Origin: Chitinophagaceae bacterium
GTDB lineage: Bacteria > Bacteroidota > Bacteroidia > Chitinophagales > Chitinophagaceae
Length of the DNA: 64,000 nucleotides
Assembly (NCBI GenBank): GCA_947488765.1
Contig: CANLAE010000004.1
Span: 87,966 to 151,965, forward strand
Direction: 5' to 3'
Part shown: positions 32,601-43,100 of the stretch, piece after piece
Position numbering within the stretch: position 1 is the first letter of the stretch
Layout: each line of letters opens with the position of its first letter
The notes under the pieces: generated by a model
Database searches by the model: none
Seen by the model: the letters and a program-made list of their open reading frames with translations, nothing else
What the model was told of the DNA's origin: nothing
Translations under genes and position numbers: made by a program

Positions 32601-33584
32601 ACCTGTTGGGTTAAATGTAGAGCTAATAACATTAACGCCTGTTCCACTCCATGTTCCACCTGTACTTCCTGTTATTAGACTATTTAAATTAATGCTAGAA
32701 CTATTTGAACAAATTGTGCCCGATGGGGCAGTCCATGTTGCAGTTGGAATATCCCCTCCAGTATTAATTAAAATATTAAAACCTCCAGCATAATTAGTTC
32801 CAGAAGATGCATACAGAGCAGAAGTAGAATAACTGCTCCAATTACTTGGATTGCTTATTCTTGAAATCCAAGTTGTTTGATTTGCAGCTGTTAAAGGGCC
32901 AGTATATTTATTATATGCTGAGTTGCTAGTTGGTGCCATACTAAAGCAACTCATGCCAGGATATAAACCAGATTCTCCTGATGATTGCTGTTGAGATAAC
33001 CACGAACCACTACTAGAAAAACCAAACAATATTCTTCCATTATTTCCAGGGAAAGTCGCATTTGGTGAAGTTCTGCTACCATTGATTGTGCAAAGGGTAC
33101 TTAACTCAGACCATATACCTCCTTGTGCAAAATATATTTGATCGCCACCTGAATTAATATTGAAATCATTGGCAAGAACAGAGTAATTAGTATTTGTTGG
33201 ATGAACATATAAATCTGTAACAACCCATCCATTATCAGGAGACAAGAAAGTGTATGGAGAGGTATTTCTAAATGTTATAACAGTTCCTGCTGCTATTGTA
33301 GGTCCAGTTCTTGTAAACTTAGCCCCACCTTCTTGTCCACAACTCCATAATCCTACTAGGCAATTTTCATACCCTGCATCTAATATTTGAATCTCCGTTC
33401 CAGTTGTTATCGGTTTAAAACATACAAAGCTAATTTCATCTTTTGTATTAAGTGTTCCAGAAGAGGCGAGATTTGCATTAACTGCCACAATCGCTAAATC
33501 CCCTTTATTCAATATAGTTTGGGAATGAATATTTCTTAATAAAAAAAATATTAAAAAAGAGAGGAGAAGGTATTTTCTATACAT
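29637..33584 (-). CDS. Giant exported multi-domain protein: N-terminal adhesin-like region, Ig-like repeats, seven YVTN propeller blades, type B (gliding-motility-associated) T9SS C-terminal domain
   Basis: Repeats TPISYCQNATANALIASGTNLLWYT.ATGGTGSATAPTP; seven SDG(S/T)KVYVTN..SVSVINT.TNTV blades; C-terminus IPNVFSPNGDGLHDYWDI..IFNRNGQIIFQSKGYAIPWDGRKNGIPVPIGVYYYII. Confidence 0.92.
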   Translation of the reverse strand: MYRKYLLLSFLIFFLLRNIHSQTILNKGDLAIVAVNANLASSGTLNTKDEISFVCFKPITTGTEIQILDAGYENCLVGLWSCGQEGGAKFTRTGPTIAAGTVITFRNTSPYTFLSPDNGWVVTDLYVHPTNTNYSVLANDFNINSGGDQIYFAQGGIWSELSTLCTINGSRTSPNATFPGNNGRILFGFSSSGSWLSQQQSSGESGLYPGMSCFSMAPTSNSAYNKYTGPLTAANQTTWISRISNPSNWSSYSTSALYASSGTNYAGGFNILINTGGDIPTATWTAPSGTICSNSSSINLNSLITGSTGGTWSGTGVNVISSTFNPTGLNGTYQITYTVNYISGASNCPISQTNSITVNATPAAPTVTTPISYCQNATANALIASGTNLLWYTTATGGTGSATAPTPITTTAGNITYYVSQTSGACESPRANIVVTVNATPAAPAVTTPISYCQNATANALIASGTNLLWYTNATGGTGSATAPTPNTTTSGNTNYYVSQTANSCESPRATIVVTINAAPTINAVSNQTVCTNTSTAPINLTGAGTNTFLWNNNNTSIGLAANGIGDITSFTALNTGTTPITATITATPVPSSFAYIANYGSITSFPLSNTVTVINTNTNAVTGTITVGSNPFGVSASSDGTKVYVTNYGANSVSVINTSTNTVVNTIGVGSQPMGIVVSPDGSRVYVANQLSNTLSVINTGTNTVVVTIPISLQPQGVTISPDGSKVYVANVNSNNISVINTATNTVITTIGVGTQPITAAISPDGSRLYVTNFGSNNISIINTASNTVITSVTVGFAPNGIAVTPDGMKVYVTNQLSGNVSVINTATNTVSGTISVGSNPQGISFTADGSKAFVANFGSGNVSVINTNTNSVSATIAVGSVPHSLGNFISQSGICTGVPTTFTITVNPLPVATFSYPANTYCTLGTATPTITGTSGGTFSSSNGLIINATSGVINLAASTPGIYTITYTLTVGNCTITPTATITINAIPNAPIVTTPIAYCQNATATALTATGTNLLWYNLPNGSIGTSTSPIPSTTFIGSSNYYVTQTINNCESPQATIIVNVVSAPTTPIINPTGPIQICADSSVILYSSASTDNEWYKDGILISGGTSNSLQITEAGNYTVKVSNSNGCSSISSGVSVILFANPIVSIGPDKSVFEGDSVQMISTVSGGNLFNYLWSPSQYLSDNIIANPWVINPLSDMLYKLTVINENGCRASNTVNVKLLKDLKIPNVFSPNGDGLHDYWDITNLDLFPNATVQIFNRNGQIIFQSKGYAIPWDGRKNGIPVPIGVYYYIINTGNNKPIKSGWLTVLR
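30905..31815 (-). repeat. Seven-fold YVTN beta-propeller repeat (about 126 bp period, limits approximate)
   Basis: Seven consecutive about 42-aa units within the cargo protein. Confidence 0.85.
32041..32514 (-). repeat. Near-identical tandem duplication, 237-bp (79-aa) period
   Basis: GTTGCA(T/G)TTGTGTACCACAATAAATTAGTACC(G/T)GATGCAATTAAAGCATTTGCTGTTGCATTTTGACAATAGCTAATTGGAGTTGTAACAG.. occurs at 32161 and again 237 bp later. Confidence 0.88.
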
Positions 33585-33745
33585 ATTTTCAATTATGATA
33601 TGGGTTTATTTAGAAGGGGAAAATTCAAAATAATTTAGCTATAGATTTTATTCACAAATTTAGAGCTAATTTTTGTCCTATTTATTCAATACTTATATTT
33701 TTATTAACCTAGCATTCTTAGTGTAATTATTTTCATCTTTGTTAC

Positions 33746-34513
33746 ATGAATTTAATTGATACACATTCTCACTTGTATTTGCCCGAGTTTAAAGATGATA
33801 TTGCAGCTGTCATAGAAAGGGCTCAAATCCTGGGGGTGCAACAATTTTATTTACCTGCAATTAACAGTGAATGTATTGATGATATGTTGCAATTAGAACA
33901 ACAATATCCAAATATTTGTATTGCTATGATGGGCTTGCATCCTTGTTATGTAAAAGAAAATGTAGTAGAAGAATTAGCTATTGTAGAACGTTGGTTAGCC
34001 AAAAGAAAATTTGTAGCCATTGGTGAAATAGGATTGGATTTTTATTGGGATGAAACATTTGCAACGGAACAACTTCATGCCTTTCAAACCCAAATGGAAT
34101 GGGCATTACACTATCATTTACCCATTGTTATTCATACAAGAAATGCTATGCAACAAACCATTGATGCAGTAAAGCCATTTGCAAAAAAAGGATTGACTGG
34201 TATTTTTCATTGTTTTAGCGGTAGCTACGAAAGTGCCCAACAAATTATTGATATGAATTTTGCATTAGGCATTGGCGGGGTTATAACTTATAAAAATGCA
34301 GGTCTGCCGGAAGTATTGCAACATATAGATTTAAAGCATATTGTTTTAGAAACAGATGCACCTTACTTAACACCTGTACCTTACAGAGGGAAACGCAATG
34401 AAAGTGCTTATTTGGAGTACATTGTAGCCAAACTTGCAACAGTAAAAAGTTGTTCTGTACAAGAAGTTGCAGCTATAACAACAGCTAATGCAATAAAAAT
34501 ATTCGGTAGCTGA
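33746..34513 (+). CDS. TatD family metal-dependent hydrolase
   Basis: [54 protein letters not shown]. Confidence 0.96.
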   Translation: MNLIDTHSHLYLPEFKDDIAAVIERAQILGVQQFYLPAINSECIDDMLQLEQQYPNICIAMMGLHPCYVKENVVEELAIVERWLAKRKFVAIGEIGLDFYWDETFATEQLHAFQTQMEWALHYHLPIVIHTRNAMQQTIDAVKPFAKKGLTGIFHCFSGSYESAQQIIDMNFALGIGGVITYKNAGLPEVLQHIDLKHIVLETDAPYLTPVPYRGKRNESAYLEYIVAKLATVKSCSVQEVAAITTANAIKIFGS

Positions 34514-34524
34514 TTGGTAACTAC

Positions 34525-34532
34525 TATTTTTG
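34525..34532 (+). promoter_or_regulatory. -7 box of tRNA-Ser(GGA) promoter
   Basis: TATTTTTG 17 nt upstream of the tRNA; -33 element not clear. Confidence 0.5.
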
Positions 34533-34549
34533 CTGCCCAATAGATAAAC

Positions 34550-34636
34550 AGAGGGGTGTCCGAGTGGTTGAAGGAGCACGCCTGGAAAGTGTGTATACGG
34601 GAAACTGTATCGAGGGTTCGAATCCCTTCCCCTCTG
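34550..34636 (+). tRNA. tRNA-Ser (anticodon GGA)
   Basis: Acceptor AGAGGGG/CCCCTCT, long variable arm, anticodon loop CTGGAAA, T-arm GGTTCGAATCC. Confidence 0.95.
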
Positions 34637-34642
34637 CTAATA

Positions 34643-34679
34643 CAAAAAAAGACCTAATATAATTTAGGTCTTTTTTTAT
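34643..34679. terminator. Terminator after tRNA-Ser(GGA) and convergent gene
   Basis: AAAAAAAGACCTAA-tata-atTTAGGTCTTTTTTTA. Confidence 0.85.
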
Positions 34680-34698
34680 TAATTGCGATAATACTTTT

Positions 34699-36480
34699 TT
34701 ATCTTCTTGCTCTGAAACTACATTGAATTGGATGATTTGTGTTTGTTGAACTATCTCTCAAGATTGCAGAAAAACTTCCTGAAATATAAGTTCCTGTTAA
34801 TGTGCCATATTCTGTAGTAGTAACTGTTGAGCTGTTTGTTGTATAAACATACTGAGGACTATTTGTAGCACTAGTACCCAAGCTAAGAGAAGTTAAAGGG
34901 TATGTTCCAACACCATTTCCATTGAAAGAAAAGGAAATGCTTTTTTGTGTATTAGGAGATGAACTACCATAACCATAGATTGAAGTGCCATATGTAGTTC
35001 CCTGAGTATTGGTAAATGCACTTATAGAATCTGTAGGCGGTAAAATTGAATAGTTAACACCATCGATATTATAGTAAATATATCTTGCAGTAGAAATTCC
35101 ACATGCAGTAATGGAACCCAAGTTGGTAGTTGGATTGGTTACTACCATGGATGCAGTGGTACTTTGTTGATTGTTGGTTGCATCAACCGCATAATAAGTG
35201 ATACTAGGTGATGACGAGCAACTTAAAAAAGATAAGCTGAATACTCCACTAGCATTGGTAATTGCTGTGTAGTTATTAGTTCCAACAGAAATTTTTACAA
35301 AACCATTGGAAACTGCGTTATTGCTACAATTTACAACAGTACCTGTGATTGAAATTGAATTTTGAGCAGGTATGGTTACAGTTATTGTACCCAAAGAGTT
35401 GGTAGTTCCTGTAACAAATGGACCAATATTTTGTGAAAAGATAGGAGTATTGCATGTGTAGCCGGATGATACTTCCATAACCAAAGATTCATTGGATGGT
35501 ACTTGTCCTGTTACATATCCTGTTGAATCTGTAAATCCATAAGAGGAAGAGCCATTAGCTCGTTTAATTCTTATCAAAGCATGTTGTAAGGGAGCATTAT
35601 TTTGGTTGATAAATTTTGCAGAAAATCTGGCTAATGGAAAATAGGCATCGCAGTTCCAAAATGAAAAATGGCTAACATCTGCAACATAAGTATTTCCACT
35701 TTTTGTGGCCGTGCCCTCTTGTTTCCAAATTCCAGTTGTATCATTAAAACTCCACAATGCAATACTAGTAGGTGCTGTAGCTAATATGGATGCTGGAATT
35801 GGAAATTTAATATTTGCTTTTTTGCCAGTAGCAATTTGTAATTTTTCTCCACTTGTTCCAGAAAGTTCAACACCCAACATTCCAAAGCTTTGTAACCCTT
35901 GTTCCGCACCAGTTGCATCGATACCTCTTAAATCACCAGGCATTTGTCTGTACAAATCGGTAGATGTTGGATTAATCCAAGTCATGGCAATAGATACATC
36001 TCCTGTATATGCATTTCCTGTGGTATTGTTGATAATTCCGTTTGCTGGTAATGTAATTGCAGATCCATTACCAATATTTAATGTACCACCTGATGTTGCA
36101 TTAATCTTTCCCACAGAAATTTTGGAAAGTAGCATTATTTCAATGAAATGTTTTTGATATTCTTTTGCAAAAAATGTTCTGCCACCTTTAAAGTATCCGG
36201 TCTTTTCTACACTAACAACAGCCGATTCATATAAACTAGCATTATTAATTCTGAAATTTCCATTTAAATCCGTTGTACTAGTAGTATTTCCTGCGGTAAC
36301 AGTGGCTCCAGAAATTGGCTGATTACTTTCATCTACAATTCTTCCTGTAACAATTACAGAAATTTTATTTACGGCGAATACCGGATTATTAGAATCGCTA
36401 GAAGAATTTTCTTTCTTACATCCTGTGACTACAGCAGCAAAAAAACACATCATCAGAAACAATCGGTTAATGGTATTCAT
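34699..36480 (-). CDS. Lipoprotein with carboxypeptidase-regulatory-like domain (start corrected to MNTINRLF)
   Basis: Lipobox FAAVVTGCKKE; VTGRIVDESNQPISGATVTAGNTTSTTDLNGNFRI. Confidence 0.8.
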   Translation of the reverse strand: MNTINRLFLMMCFFAAVVTGCKKENSSSDSNNPVFAVNKISVIVTGRIVDESNQPISGATVTAGNTTSTTDLNGNFRINNASLYESAVVSVEKTGYFKGGRTFFAKEYQKHFIEIMLLSKISVGKINATSGGTLNIGNGSAITLPANGIINNTTGNAYTGDVSIAMTWINPTSTDLYRQMPGDLRGIDATGAEQGLQSFGMLGVELSGTSGEKLQIATGKKANIKFPIPASILATAPTSIALWSFNDTTGIWKQEGTATKSGNTYVADVSHFSFWNCDAYFPLARFSAKFINQNNAPLQHALIRIKRANGSSSYGFTDSTGYVTGQVPSNESLVMEVSSGYTCNTPIFSQNIGPFVTGTTNSLGTITVTIPAQNSISITGTVVNCSNNAVSNGFVKISVGTNNYTAITNASGVFSLSFLSCSSSPSITYYAVDATNNQQSTTASMVVTNPTTNLGSITACGISTARYIYYNIDGVNYSILPPTDSISAFTNTQGTTYGTSIYGYGSSSPNTQKSISFSFNGNGVGTYPLTSLSLGTSATNSPQYVYTTNSSTVTTTEYGTLTGTYISGSFSAILRDSSTNTNHPIQCSFRARR

Positions 36481-36543
36481 ACTATTTATTTTTTGATTAT
36501 TAATTATCAATCAGTTCTATAAAGATACGAAAAATTGAATTAG

Positions 36544-36936
36544 TTATAAATTTTTACTCCAGTCCTTATCATATTGCACAAACCAACTCAACCAAAGACT
36601 TCTTGATAAACGCATCATAGGCGGTTGGATTGCCAGCAATAAAAAACAGGTAATTCCAAGCCACCAAAAAATACTATTGTTGGTAATATTAACGTTAAAT
36701 AAAACTGCAGAAGCAACATAAGAAGTTACCAAAAAAGCAACAGATAATGCATAACTCACATAACCTGTACCGTAATAAAATCCGACTTCAATTTCAGTGC
36801 GTTGGTTGCATCCTGGGCAATTTTCATTCATGGTAAGGTTATGCTTGAAATCGTATGGGTTTTTTGAAGTAAAAAGCTTGCCTTGTCTGCATCTCGGACA
36901 TTTATTGGAAAGAACATTTTTTAGGTATTGAAGCAT
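36544..36936 (-). CDS. DUF983 family protein
   Basis: CPRCRQGKLFTSKNPYDFKHNLTMNENCPGCNQRTEIEVGFYYGTGYVSYAL plus TM segments. Confidence 0.85.
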   Translation of the reverse strand: MLQYLKNVLSNKCPRCRQGKLFTSKNPYDFKHNLTMNENCPGCNQRTEIEVGFYYGTGYVSYALSVAFLVTSYVASAVLFNVNITNNSIFWWLGITCFLLLAIQPPMMRLSRSLWLSWFVQYDKDWSKNL

Positions 36937-36996
36937 TTTTATTCCTTTTTTATTGCCGCAAGGTAATCATTAAAATATCAACGATACAGTTAAAAT

Positions 36997-38301
36997 CTAG
37001 GACAGTATTTTTTCCATTTGCATACTTCTCGAACCTTTAATTAAAATATGTGCCTGCTGAAAATGCTGTTCGTCAAACCAGACTTTTGCCTCTATTGAGT
37101 TATCAAAGAATAAGCAGGAATGTTGAATATTTTTATAATCACCACCAACTAAAACTACATTACTCCATTCGTATTTTTGAATTAGCTTAATGATTGCTTC
37201 ATGCTCTGAAATACTGTCTTCTCCTAATTCCATCATACCACCCAACATAATTATTTTTTCGGCTGCTTGAATTTTTGCAAAATTTTCAATTGCTGCTTTA
37301 GTACTGGTAGGGTTCGCATTGTAGGCATCTAAAATTATTTTATTAGAGCCATTACTTACCATCTGGCTTCGGCTGTTACTTGGTGTATAATTTTCAATTG
37401 CAGTTTTAATTTTATTACTTGAAATATTAAAATAATTTCCTATGGCAATAGCACATAAAACATTAGGTAAATTATAGTCACCAACTAATTGTGTTCTAAT
37501 AATTTCTTGAATGGGTTTATCAATAGTCACTTCCAAAAAAGGTTCATTCAATGTAGCGTTTCCAACTACTGCTCCGTTTTTAGTTCCGTATTCAATTATT
37601 TTCGGAATTCCTATACTCATGTTTTTTAAGTAATCATAGTCACTAAAAACAAAAGCTATTCCATTTGTTTCTCTTAAGAAATTAAATAATTCTCCTTTAC
37701 CCTTTTTTACTCCTTCAATTCCCCCAAATCCTTCTAAATGTGCTTTACCACAATTGGTAATAATTCCATGAGTAGGTAAGGTGTATGTACAATAGCCCTC
37801 AATTTCTTTTTGATGATTGGCACCCATTTCAATTACAGCTATTTCTGCATCAGGCCGCACACTTAAAATTGTAAGTGGTATTCCTATATGATTATTGAGG
37901 TTGCCATGTGTAGTATAAGTATTAAAGCTACTTGATAAAACTGCGCTTACAAGCTCTTTGGTAGTTGTTTTTCCATTGCTGCCGGTAATGGCAATAAATG
38001 GAATTTTAAATTGTTCTCTGTGGTATTTTGCAAGTGCCTGCAGGGTTGTAAGTACATCTTCAGTGTATATTAGCTGATCTGAAATGAAGCTGAAAGGCTC
38101 ATCAACTATAGCATAAACAGCACCCATTTTAATTGCTTCTTCAGCAAATAAATTACCATTAAAGTTTGGGCCCTTTAATGCAAAAAATAAATCACCTTCT
38201 TTTATTTTTCGCGTATCTGTTTGTACAGATGGAAATTGTAAAAACAGATTATATAGTGTTTCTAATTGCACAGTTTTTTTTTCAAAAGTAAAGCTATTCA
38301 A
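36997..38301 (-). CDS. murF: UDP-N-acetylmuramoyl-tripeptide--D-alanyl-D-alanine ligase, TTG start
   Basis: DTRKIKEGDLFFALKGPNFNGNLFAEEAI, ITGSNGKTTTKELVSAVL, EMGANHQKEIEGYC, LDAYNANPTSTKAAIENF. Confidence 0.95.
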   Translation of the reverse strand: MNSFTFEKKTVQLETLYNLFLQFPSVQTDTRKIKEGDLFFALKGPNFNGNLFAEEAIKMGAVYAIVDEPFSFISDQLIYTEDVLTTLQALAKYHREQFKIPFIAITGSNGKTTTKELVSAVLSSSFNTYTTHGNLNNHIGIPLTILSVRPDAEIAVIEMGANHQKEIEGYCTYTLPTHGIITNCGKAHLEGFGGIEGVKKGKGELFNFLRETNGIAFVFSDYDYLKNMSIGIPKIIEYGTKNGAVVGNATLNEPFLEVTIDKPIQEIIRTQLVGDYNLPNVLCAIAIGNYFNISSNKIKTAIENYTPSNSRSQMVSNGSNKIILDAYNANPTSTKAAIENFAKIQAAEKIIMLGGMMELGEDSISEHEAIIKLIQKYEWSNVVLVGGDYKNIQHSCLFFDNSIEAKVWFDEQHFQQAHILIKGSRSMQMEKILS

Positions 38302-38341
38302 AGAAGAATTAAATTCAATTTATGAAGTTTTTTATAAAAGC

Positions 38342-38378
38342 AAAAGCCACCAGAAAAATATCTGATGGCTTTTTTTCG
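38342..38378 (-). terminator. Probable terminator after gldJ
   Basis: Stem AGCCATCAG/CTGGTGGCT (minus strand) followed by TTTTGCTTTT. Confidence 0.6.
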
Positions 38379-38394
38379 CTGTATTTACCTTTCC

Positions 38395-39960
38395 TTATTT
38401 TTTTGCTCTCCTTGGTGGAAAGAAATTTCCTGTTTTAATATTTGCTTTAGTTCCTTCAGGCGCTCCGAAATGCGTCATTGCACAACGGAATCCTATCGTG
38501 CTGCTGCTTTGTTCTTCTTCTAGAAACCTTCTAGCACCTGGGCTTAACCAATAAGGTCTATCATTCCAACTACCACCTTTAATTACTCTTGATCTATCTG
38601 AAATTAAAGTTGTTGATCCATAATTGTATATAGAGGTACTTCCTTCTAAAGTAGAATCTCCATCTAAATAATCAATTACTTTAGACTTCTGATAATTTCT
38701 TCTTTTCTTTAACAATGAATCTGGCTCATTCTCATATACTACTCGTCCTAAAGAATCTTTAGAATACTCACCAGCTGAATCTTTTTTAGCTCTCTTAAAT
38801 TCATTACCACGGAAGTAATTAAAATCATCACCCTCTAATGTTGTAAGTGGCCTGTACACATCAGCTACCCACTCACTTACGTTACCGCTCATGTTATACA
38901 CACCAAATCCATTTGGAAAAAATGAAGAGATAGGCGCGGGTATTGCACTGTTATCATTTAAACCACCTGCAACTCCCATGTTATCTCCAGAACCTCTTTT
39001 AAAGTTTGCTAAAAAAGCACCTTGAAAAGTTCCTCTGCGGGTACTGCGTAAATTATCGAAGCCATCATTTTGCCAAGCAAAAATTTGTTTGTTAGAAATC
39101 ACTTCTTCTCCACGTGTTTTTGCGCTTTTTTTAGGTTGGGGATTGCTTAAAACATATCCATAAGCAGCATATTCCCATTCGGCTTCTGTTGGCAATCTAT
39201 AATCTCCGTATAAAATCCCGTCATCAATTTTTGCAGATCTTGGCTTACCTTTTGGATCTTTCAACGGACTTTTCTTTGTTGCAGGAGTTTTAGGATTGTA
39301 CAACCCCATTAAATATGATTTAGTATTAAAGTTTTCCTCATGTACATTATTCATACCACCTTTAAGATAATCCTTTGCGTTAATGATACCTTTATCTATC
39401 AAAGCTCTTTCATTAACCCTATCTGTACGCCAAATACAAAAATCATAGGCTTGTTTCCAGTTTACACCAACAACAGGATAGTAGTTATAGGAAGGATGAC
39501 GGAAATAATATTCTACATATGGCTCATTGTATGCTAATTCGCTTCTCCAAACCAACGTGTCAGGTTTTACATCTTCAATAGCTTGTTTGTATTTATCGTC
39601 ATCCCCAAAGGTGTTTTCAATCCAATAGATATATTCTTTGTAATGCACGTTTGCAACTTCAGTTTTATCAATAAAAAACGAATTTACAGTTACTCGTTTA
39701 GGTATGTTATTCCAATCACCCATTACATCTTCTTGTGAAGCACCCATTGTAAATGTACCACCTTGCACAAAAACAAGTCCAGGACCAGTTTTAACATCCT
39801 TTGGCTGTGCCACTGTGAAGCCACCCGTTTTTTTGTCGTTGTAGTTCCAGCCAGTAACACCTGATTTTTCTTCCTTCTTCTTAAAAAAATTACAAGAAGA
39901 CAATGTAACTATTGCTGCCAGTAGTAATGTTGCATTTTTAAATCCTGTTTGCATGCGCAT
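38395..39960 (-). CDS. gldJ: Gliding motility / T9SS-associated lipoprotein GldJ (FGE-sulfatase fold)
   Basis: Lipobox TLSSCNFFKKKEEK; VFVQGGTFTMGASQEDV.., GVYNMSGNVSEWVADVYRP, VIKGGSWNDRPYWLSPGARRFLEEEQSSSTIGFRCAM; adjacent to porU/porV. Confidence 0.9.
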   Translation of the reverse strand: MRMQTGFKNATLLLAAIVTLSSCNFFKKKEEKSGVTGWNYNDKKTGGFTVAQPKDVKTGPGLVFVQGGTFTMGASQEDVMGDWNNIPKRVTVNSFFIDKTEVANVHYKEYIYWIENTFGDDDKYKQAIEDVKPDTLVWRSELAYNEPYVEYYFRHPSYNYYPVVGVNWKQAYDFCIWRTDRVNERALIDKGIINAKDYLKGGMNNVHEENFNTKSYLMGLYNPKTPATKKSPLKDPKGKPRSAKIDDGILYGDYRLPTEAEWEYAAYGYVLSNPQPKKSAKTRGEEVISNKQIFAWQNDGFDNLRSTRRGTFQGAFLANFKRGSGDNMGVAGGLNDNSAIPAPISSFFPNGFGVYNMSGNVSEWVADVYRPLTTLEGDDFNYFRGNEFKRAKKDSAGEYSKDSLGRVVYENEPDSLLKKRRNYQKSKVIDYLDGDSTLEGSTSIYNYGSTTLISDRSRVIKGGSWNDRPYWLSPGARRFLEEEQSSSTIGFRCAMTHFGAPEGTKANIKTGNFFPPRRAKK

Positions 39961-40122
39961 TTTTTAAATGGTTTGATATTAAACGATTAAATTTATTATA
40001 TATTGTATAAAAAGAGTTGCAATATAAATGAAAAATCCAAATCTTGTACTATCATTATTAATTTAATCTTAGTAAACGTATAAATTTCGAATTTTAAAGT
40101 TAATTTTATTTACGAATCTGAA

Positions 40123-43100
40123 ATGAAAAATCTGAAATTTACAATCCTAATAGCTTTTTTTTTAGGAATATTTAGCTTACAATTTACACTTCTTCTCGCC
40201 CAAAGGCAATATACCACACAATCAGTGCTGGCTGCGGGCAATTGTTATAAATTATCTACAAAAATTGAAGGTATTTACAAGGTGGATGTCTCTTTTTTAA
40301 ATAGCCTGGGTATCAATACAAATAACTTGGCATCGGCCTCCATTCAGCTTTTTGGAAATGGGGGTAAAATGTTGAACGAAAACAATTCAGTTTACCCCTT
40401 GGATGATGTAACCGAAAATGCAATTGAAATGTTTGATGGTGGTGACGGAGTTTTTAATGGAAATGATTTTTTTTTATTTTACGGACAAAGTCCAGATAAT
40501 TGGCTGAAAGATAGCATCAATCAAAAATTTATTCACCAGAAAAATATCTACGCAGATAGTGTAATTTATTTTATAAAAATTGGCAACAATGGCAAAAGAA
40601 TAAACTCCAGTAATACTATATCAATAGCTAATAAGTTTGTTACGAGTTTCAATGAAAGGTATTTTTATGAGCATGATTTAATCAACTTTTTAAATAGTGG
40701 GAAAGAATGGTTTGGGGAAGAATTCAGTAGTTTGCCAGGCAACAGTTTATCTCGATCATTTGCTGTTGATATGAGTGGTTTAGAACCTGCGCAACCAATA
40801 CAACTGAATACCAACTTAGCATGCAGAAGCATTGGCTCTTCGAGCAGTTTTTCTGTTACTGTAAATAATCAAATTGTTCAGAACATAAATATGGGGATTG
40901 TATCAGGTAATTTTTTAGAGGCTTTTGTTACAAATAATTCTCAAAACTCTTTTTTTTCTGCAAGTAATAATTTACTCAATATTTCTTTCAATTTTAATCC
41001 ATCATCACTTTCTGCTCAGGGCTGGTTAAATTGGTTTGAGTTACATGCAAGAAAAAAATTAAGTATGGCTTCTCAAAATCAATTATTTTTTAGAGACTGG
41101 CAAAGTGTGGGTACAGGAAATATTGTAAAATATACTATAAATAATTGTACTTCTACAACTTCAGTATGGGATATTACAAATTCTTTTGTTCCAGAAAAAA
41201 TATCAACAACTTTTGGTAATGCACAATTAACTTTTAATAGAGAATCAAGCAGACTTAGAGAATTTATTGTTTTTAATAATTCTAATTATTTAATACCCGT
41301 GCCTATTGGTAAAATAGACAATCAAAATTTACATAATTCTCAACAAGTAGATTATGTAATAATTGCTCCTCCTGTTTTTTTGTCAGAAGCAAAAAGACTT
41401 GCACAATTTCACCAACAACAATATCAGTATAAAGTAATTGTAGCAAGTACTACAGACATTTTTAATGAATTTGCATCCGGGAATGCCGACCCTTCTGCAA
41501 TAAGGGATTTTGTAAAAATGTATTTTGATAAAGCCGCCGGAGATACAACTAAAATACCTAAATACTTATTACTTTTTGGTGCTGCTTCATTCGACTATAA
41601 AAATCGATTGAAAAACAATACAAACTTTATTCCCTGTTATGAAAGTATCAATTCAATCGATCCTTTGTTAAGTTATACTTCTGATGATTTTTTTGCTTTA
41701 TTAAATGATGGGGATGATATTAATTTAAATGCACCTCCAAGTCAATTGGATATTGCTATTGGTAGGATTCCCGTTTCTACAATAGATGAAGCAAAAAACG
41801 CTGTAGATAAAATCATCAATTATCATTCCAAATCGAGCTTGGGACAATGGCGAAATAATACTATTTTTACTGCAGATGATAAAGATGGAAACACACACTT
41901 AAATGATGCAGAGGTTGTTTCAAAAAATGCTAATACAACCAATAATTTATTCAACCAGAGTAAAATTTATTTAGATGCATATCCGCTGGTAAGTGGAAGT
42001 GGAGGGGGTAGATATCCTGCTGTGAATAATGCAATTGTTAATCAAATTTCTACGGGGGCATTATTCTTTAATTACAATGGTCATGGGGGTTACAACCGAT
42101 TGGCAGATGAAGCTATTTTAAGTCAGGATGAAGCCAATCAATTTAATAATGCCAACAAACTCCCTTTATTTATTACTGCTACATGCGATTTTGTTCCTTA
42201 CGATGACCCTACAAAAACCGCATTGGGAACATCATTATTAGTTGCAGAAAAAACTGGTGCTATTGGTTTGGTTACTACAACAAGAGTTGTATTTGCTTTT
42301 AGCAATAGAATTATGAATGATAATTTTTTAAAAATAATTCTCAAGAAAGACATTGCAAAAGGGTACTTAACATTGGGCGAATCGGTAAAACGAGCAAAAA
42401 ATGAAACATACCAAAATTATTCGGATGTAATAAATAACAGAAAATTTACACTGATTGGTGATCCGGCAATTCAACTAGCTTTTCCGAAAACAAATATTCA
42501 AATTACCAATATAAATAATCATCCAATAACAGGAAATGACACTTTAAAACCTTTAGCCAAATACACATTTAGTGGACAGATACTGGACTTGAATGGTGCC
42601 CTACAAAATAATTTTAACGGAACTATTTATCCTGTTTTATTTGATAAAGTACAATTAATAAAAACTTTAGGTAACGATCCACAAAGTCCTGTTGCACAAT
42701 TTAACCAACAAACCAATGTAATTTATCGGGGTAAGGCAACAGTTCAAAATGGGTTATTTGATTTTTCATTCATTGTACCAAAAGATATTAATAATCAAGT
42801 TGGTAATGGCAGACTTAGCACGTATGCAGAAAATGGCATCACAGACGCAAATGGTGTTTTAAATTCATTTTTAATTGGGGGTGTTGGTAATAATCTTATC
42901 TCAGATTCAAAAGGTCCCGAAATAAAAGCATACTTGAATGATGAGAAGTTTGTTAATGGAGGATTGGTCAATGAAAGACCTATTTTAATTTTACAACTAT
43001 CAGACTCATCCGGAATAAATTCTAGTGGAATCGGTATTGGTCATGATATCACCGCTGTAATTGATGGAGATGAAAAGAATATTATTGTATTAAATAGTTT

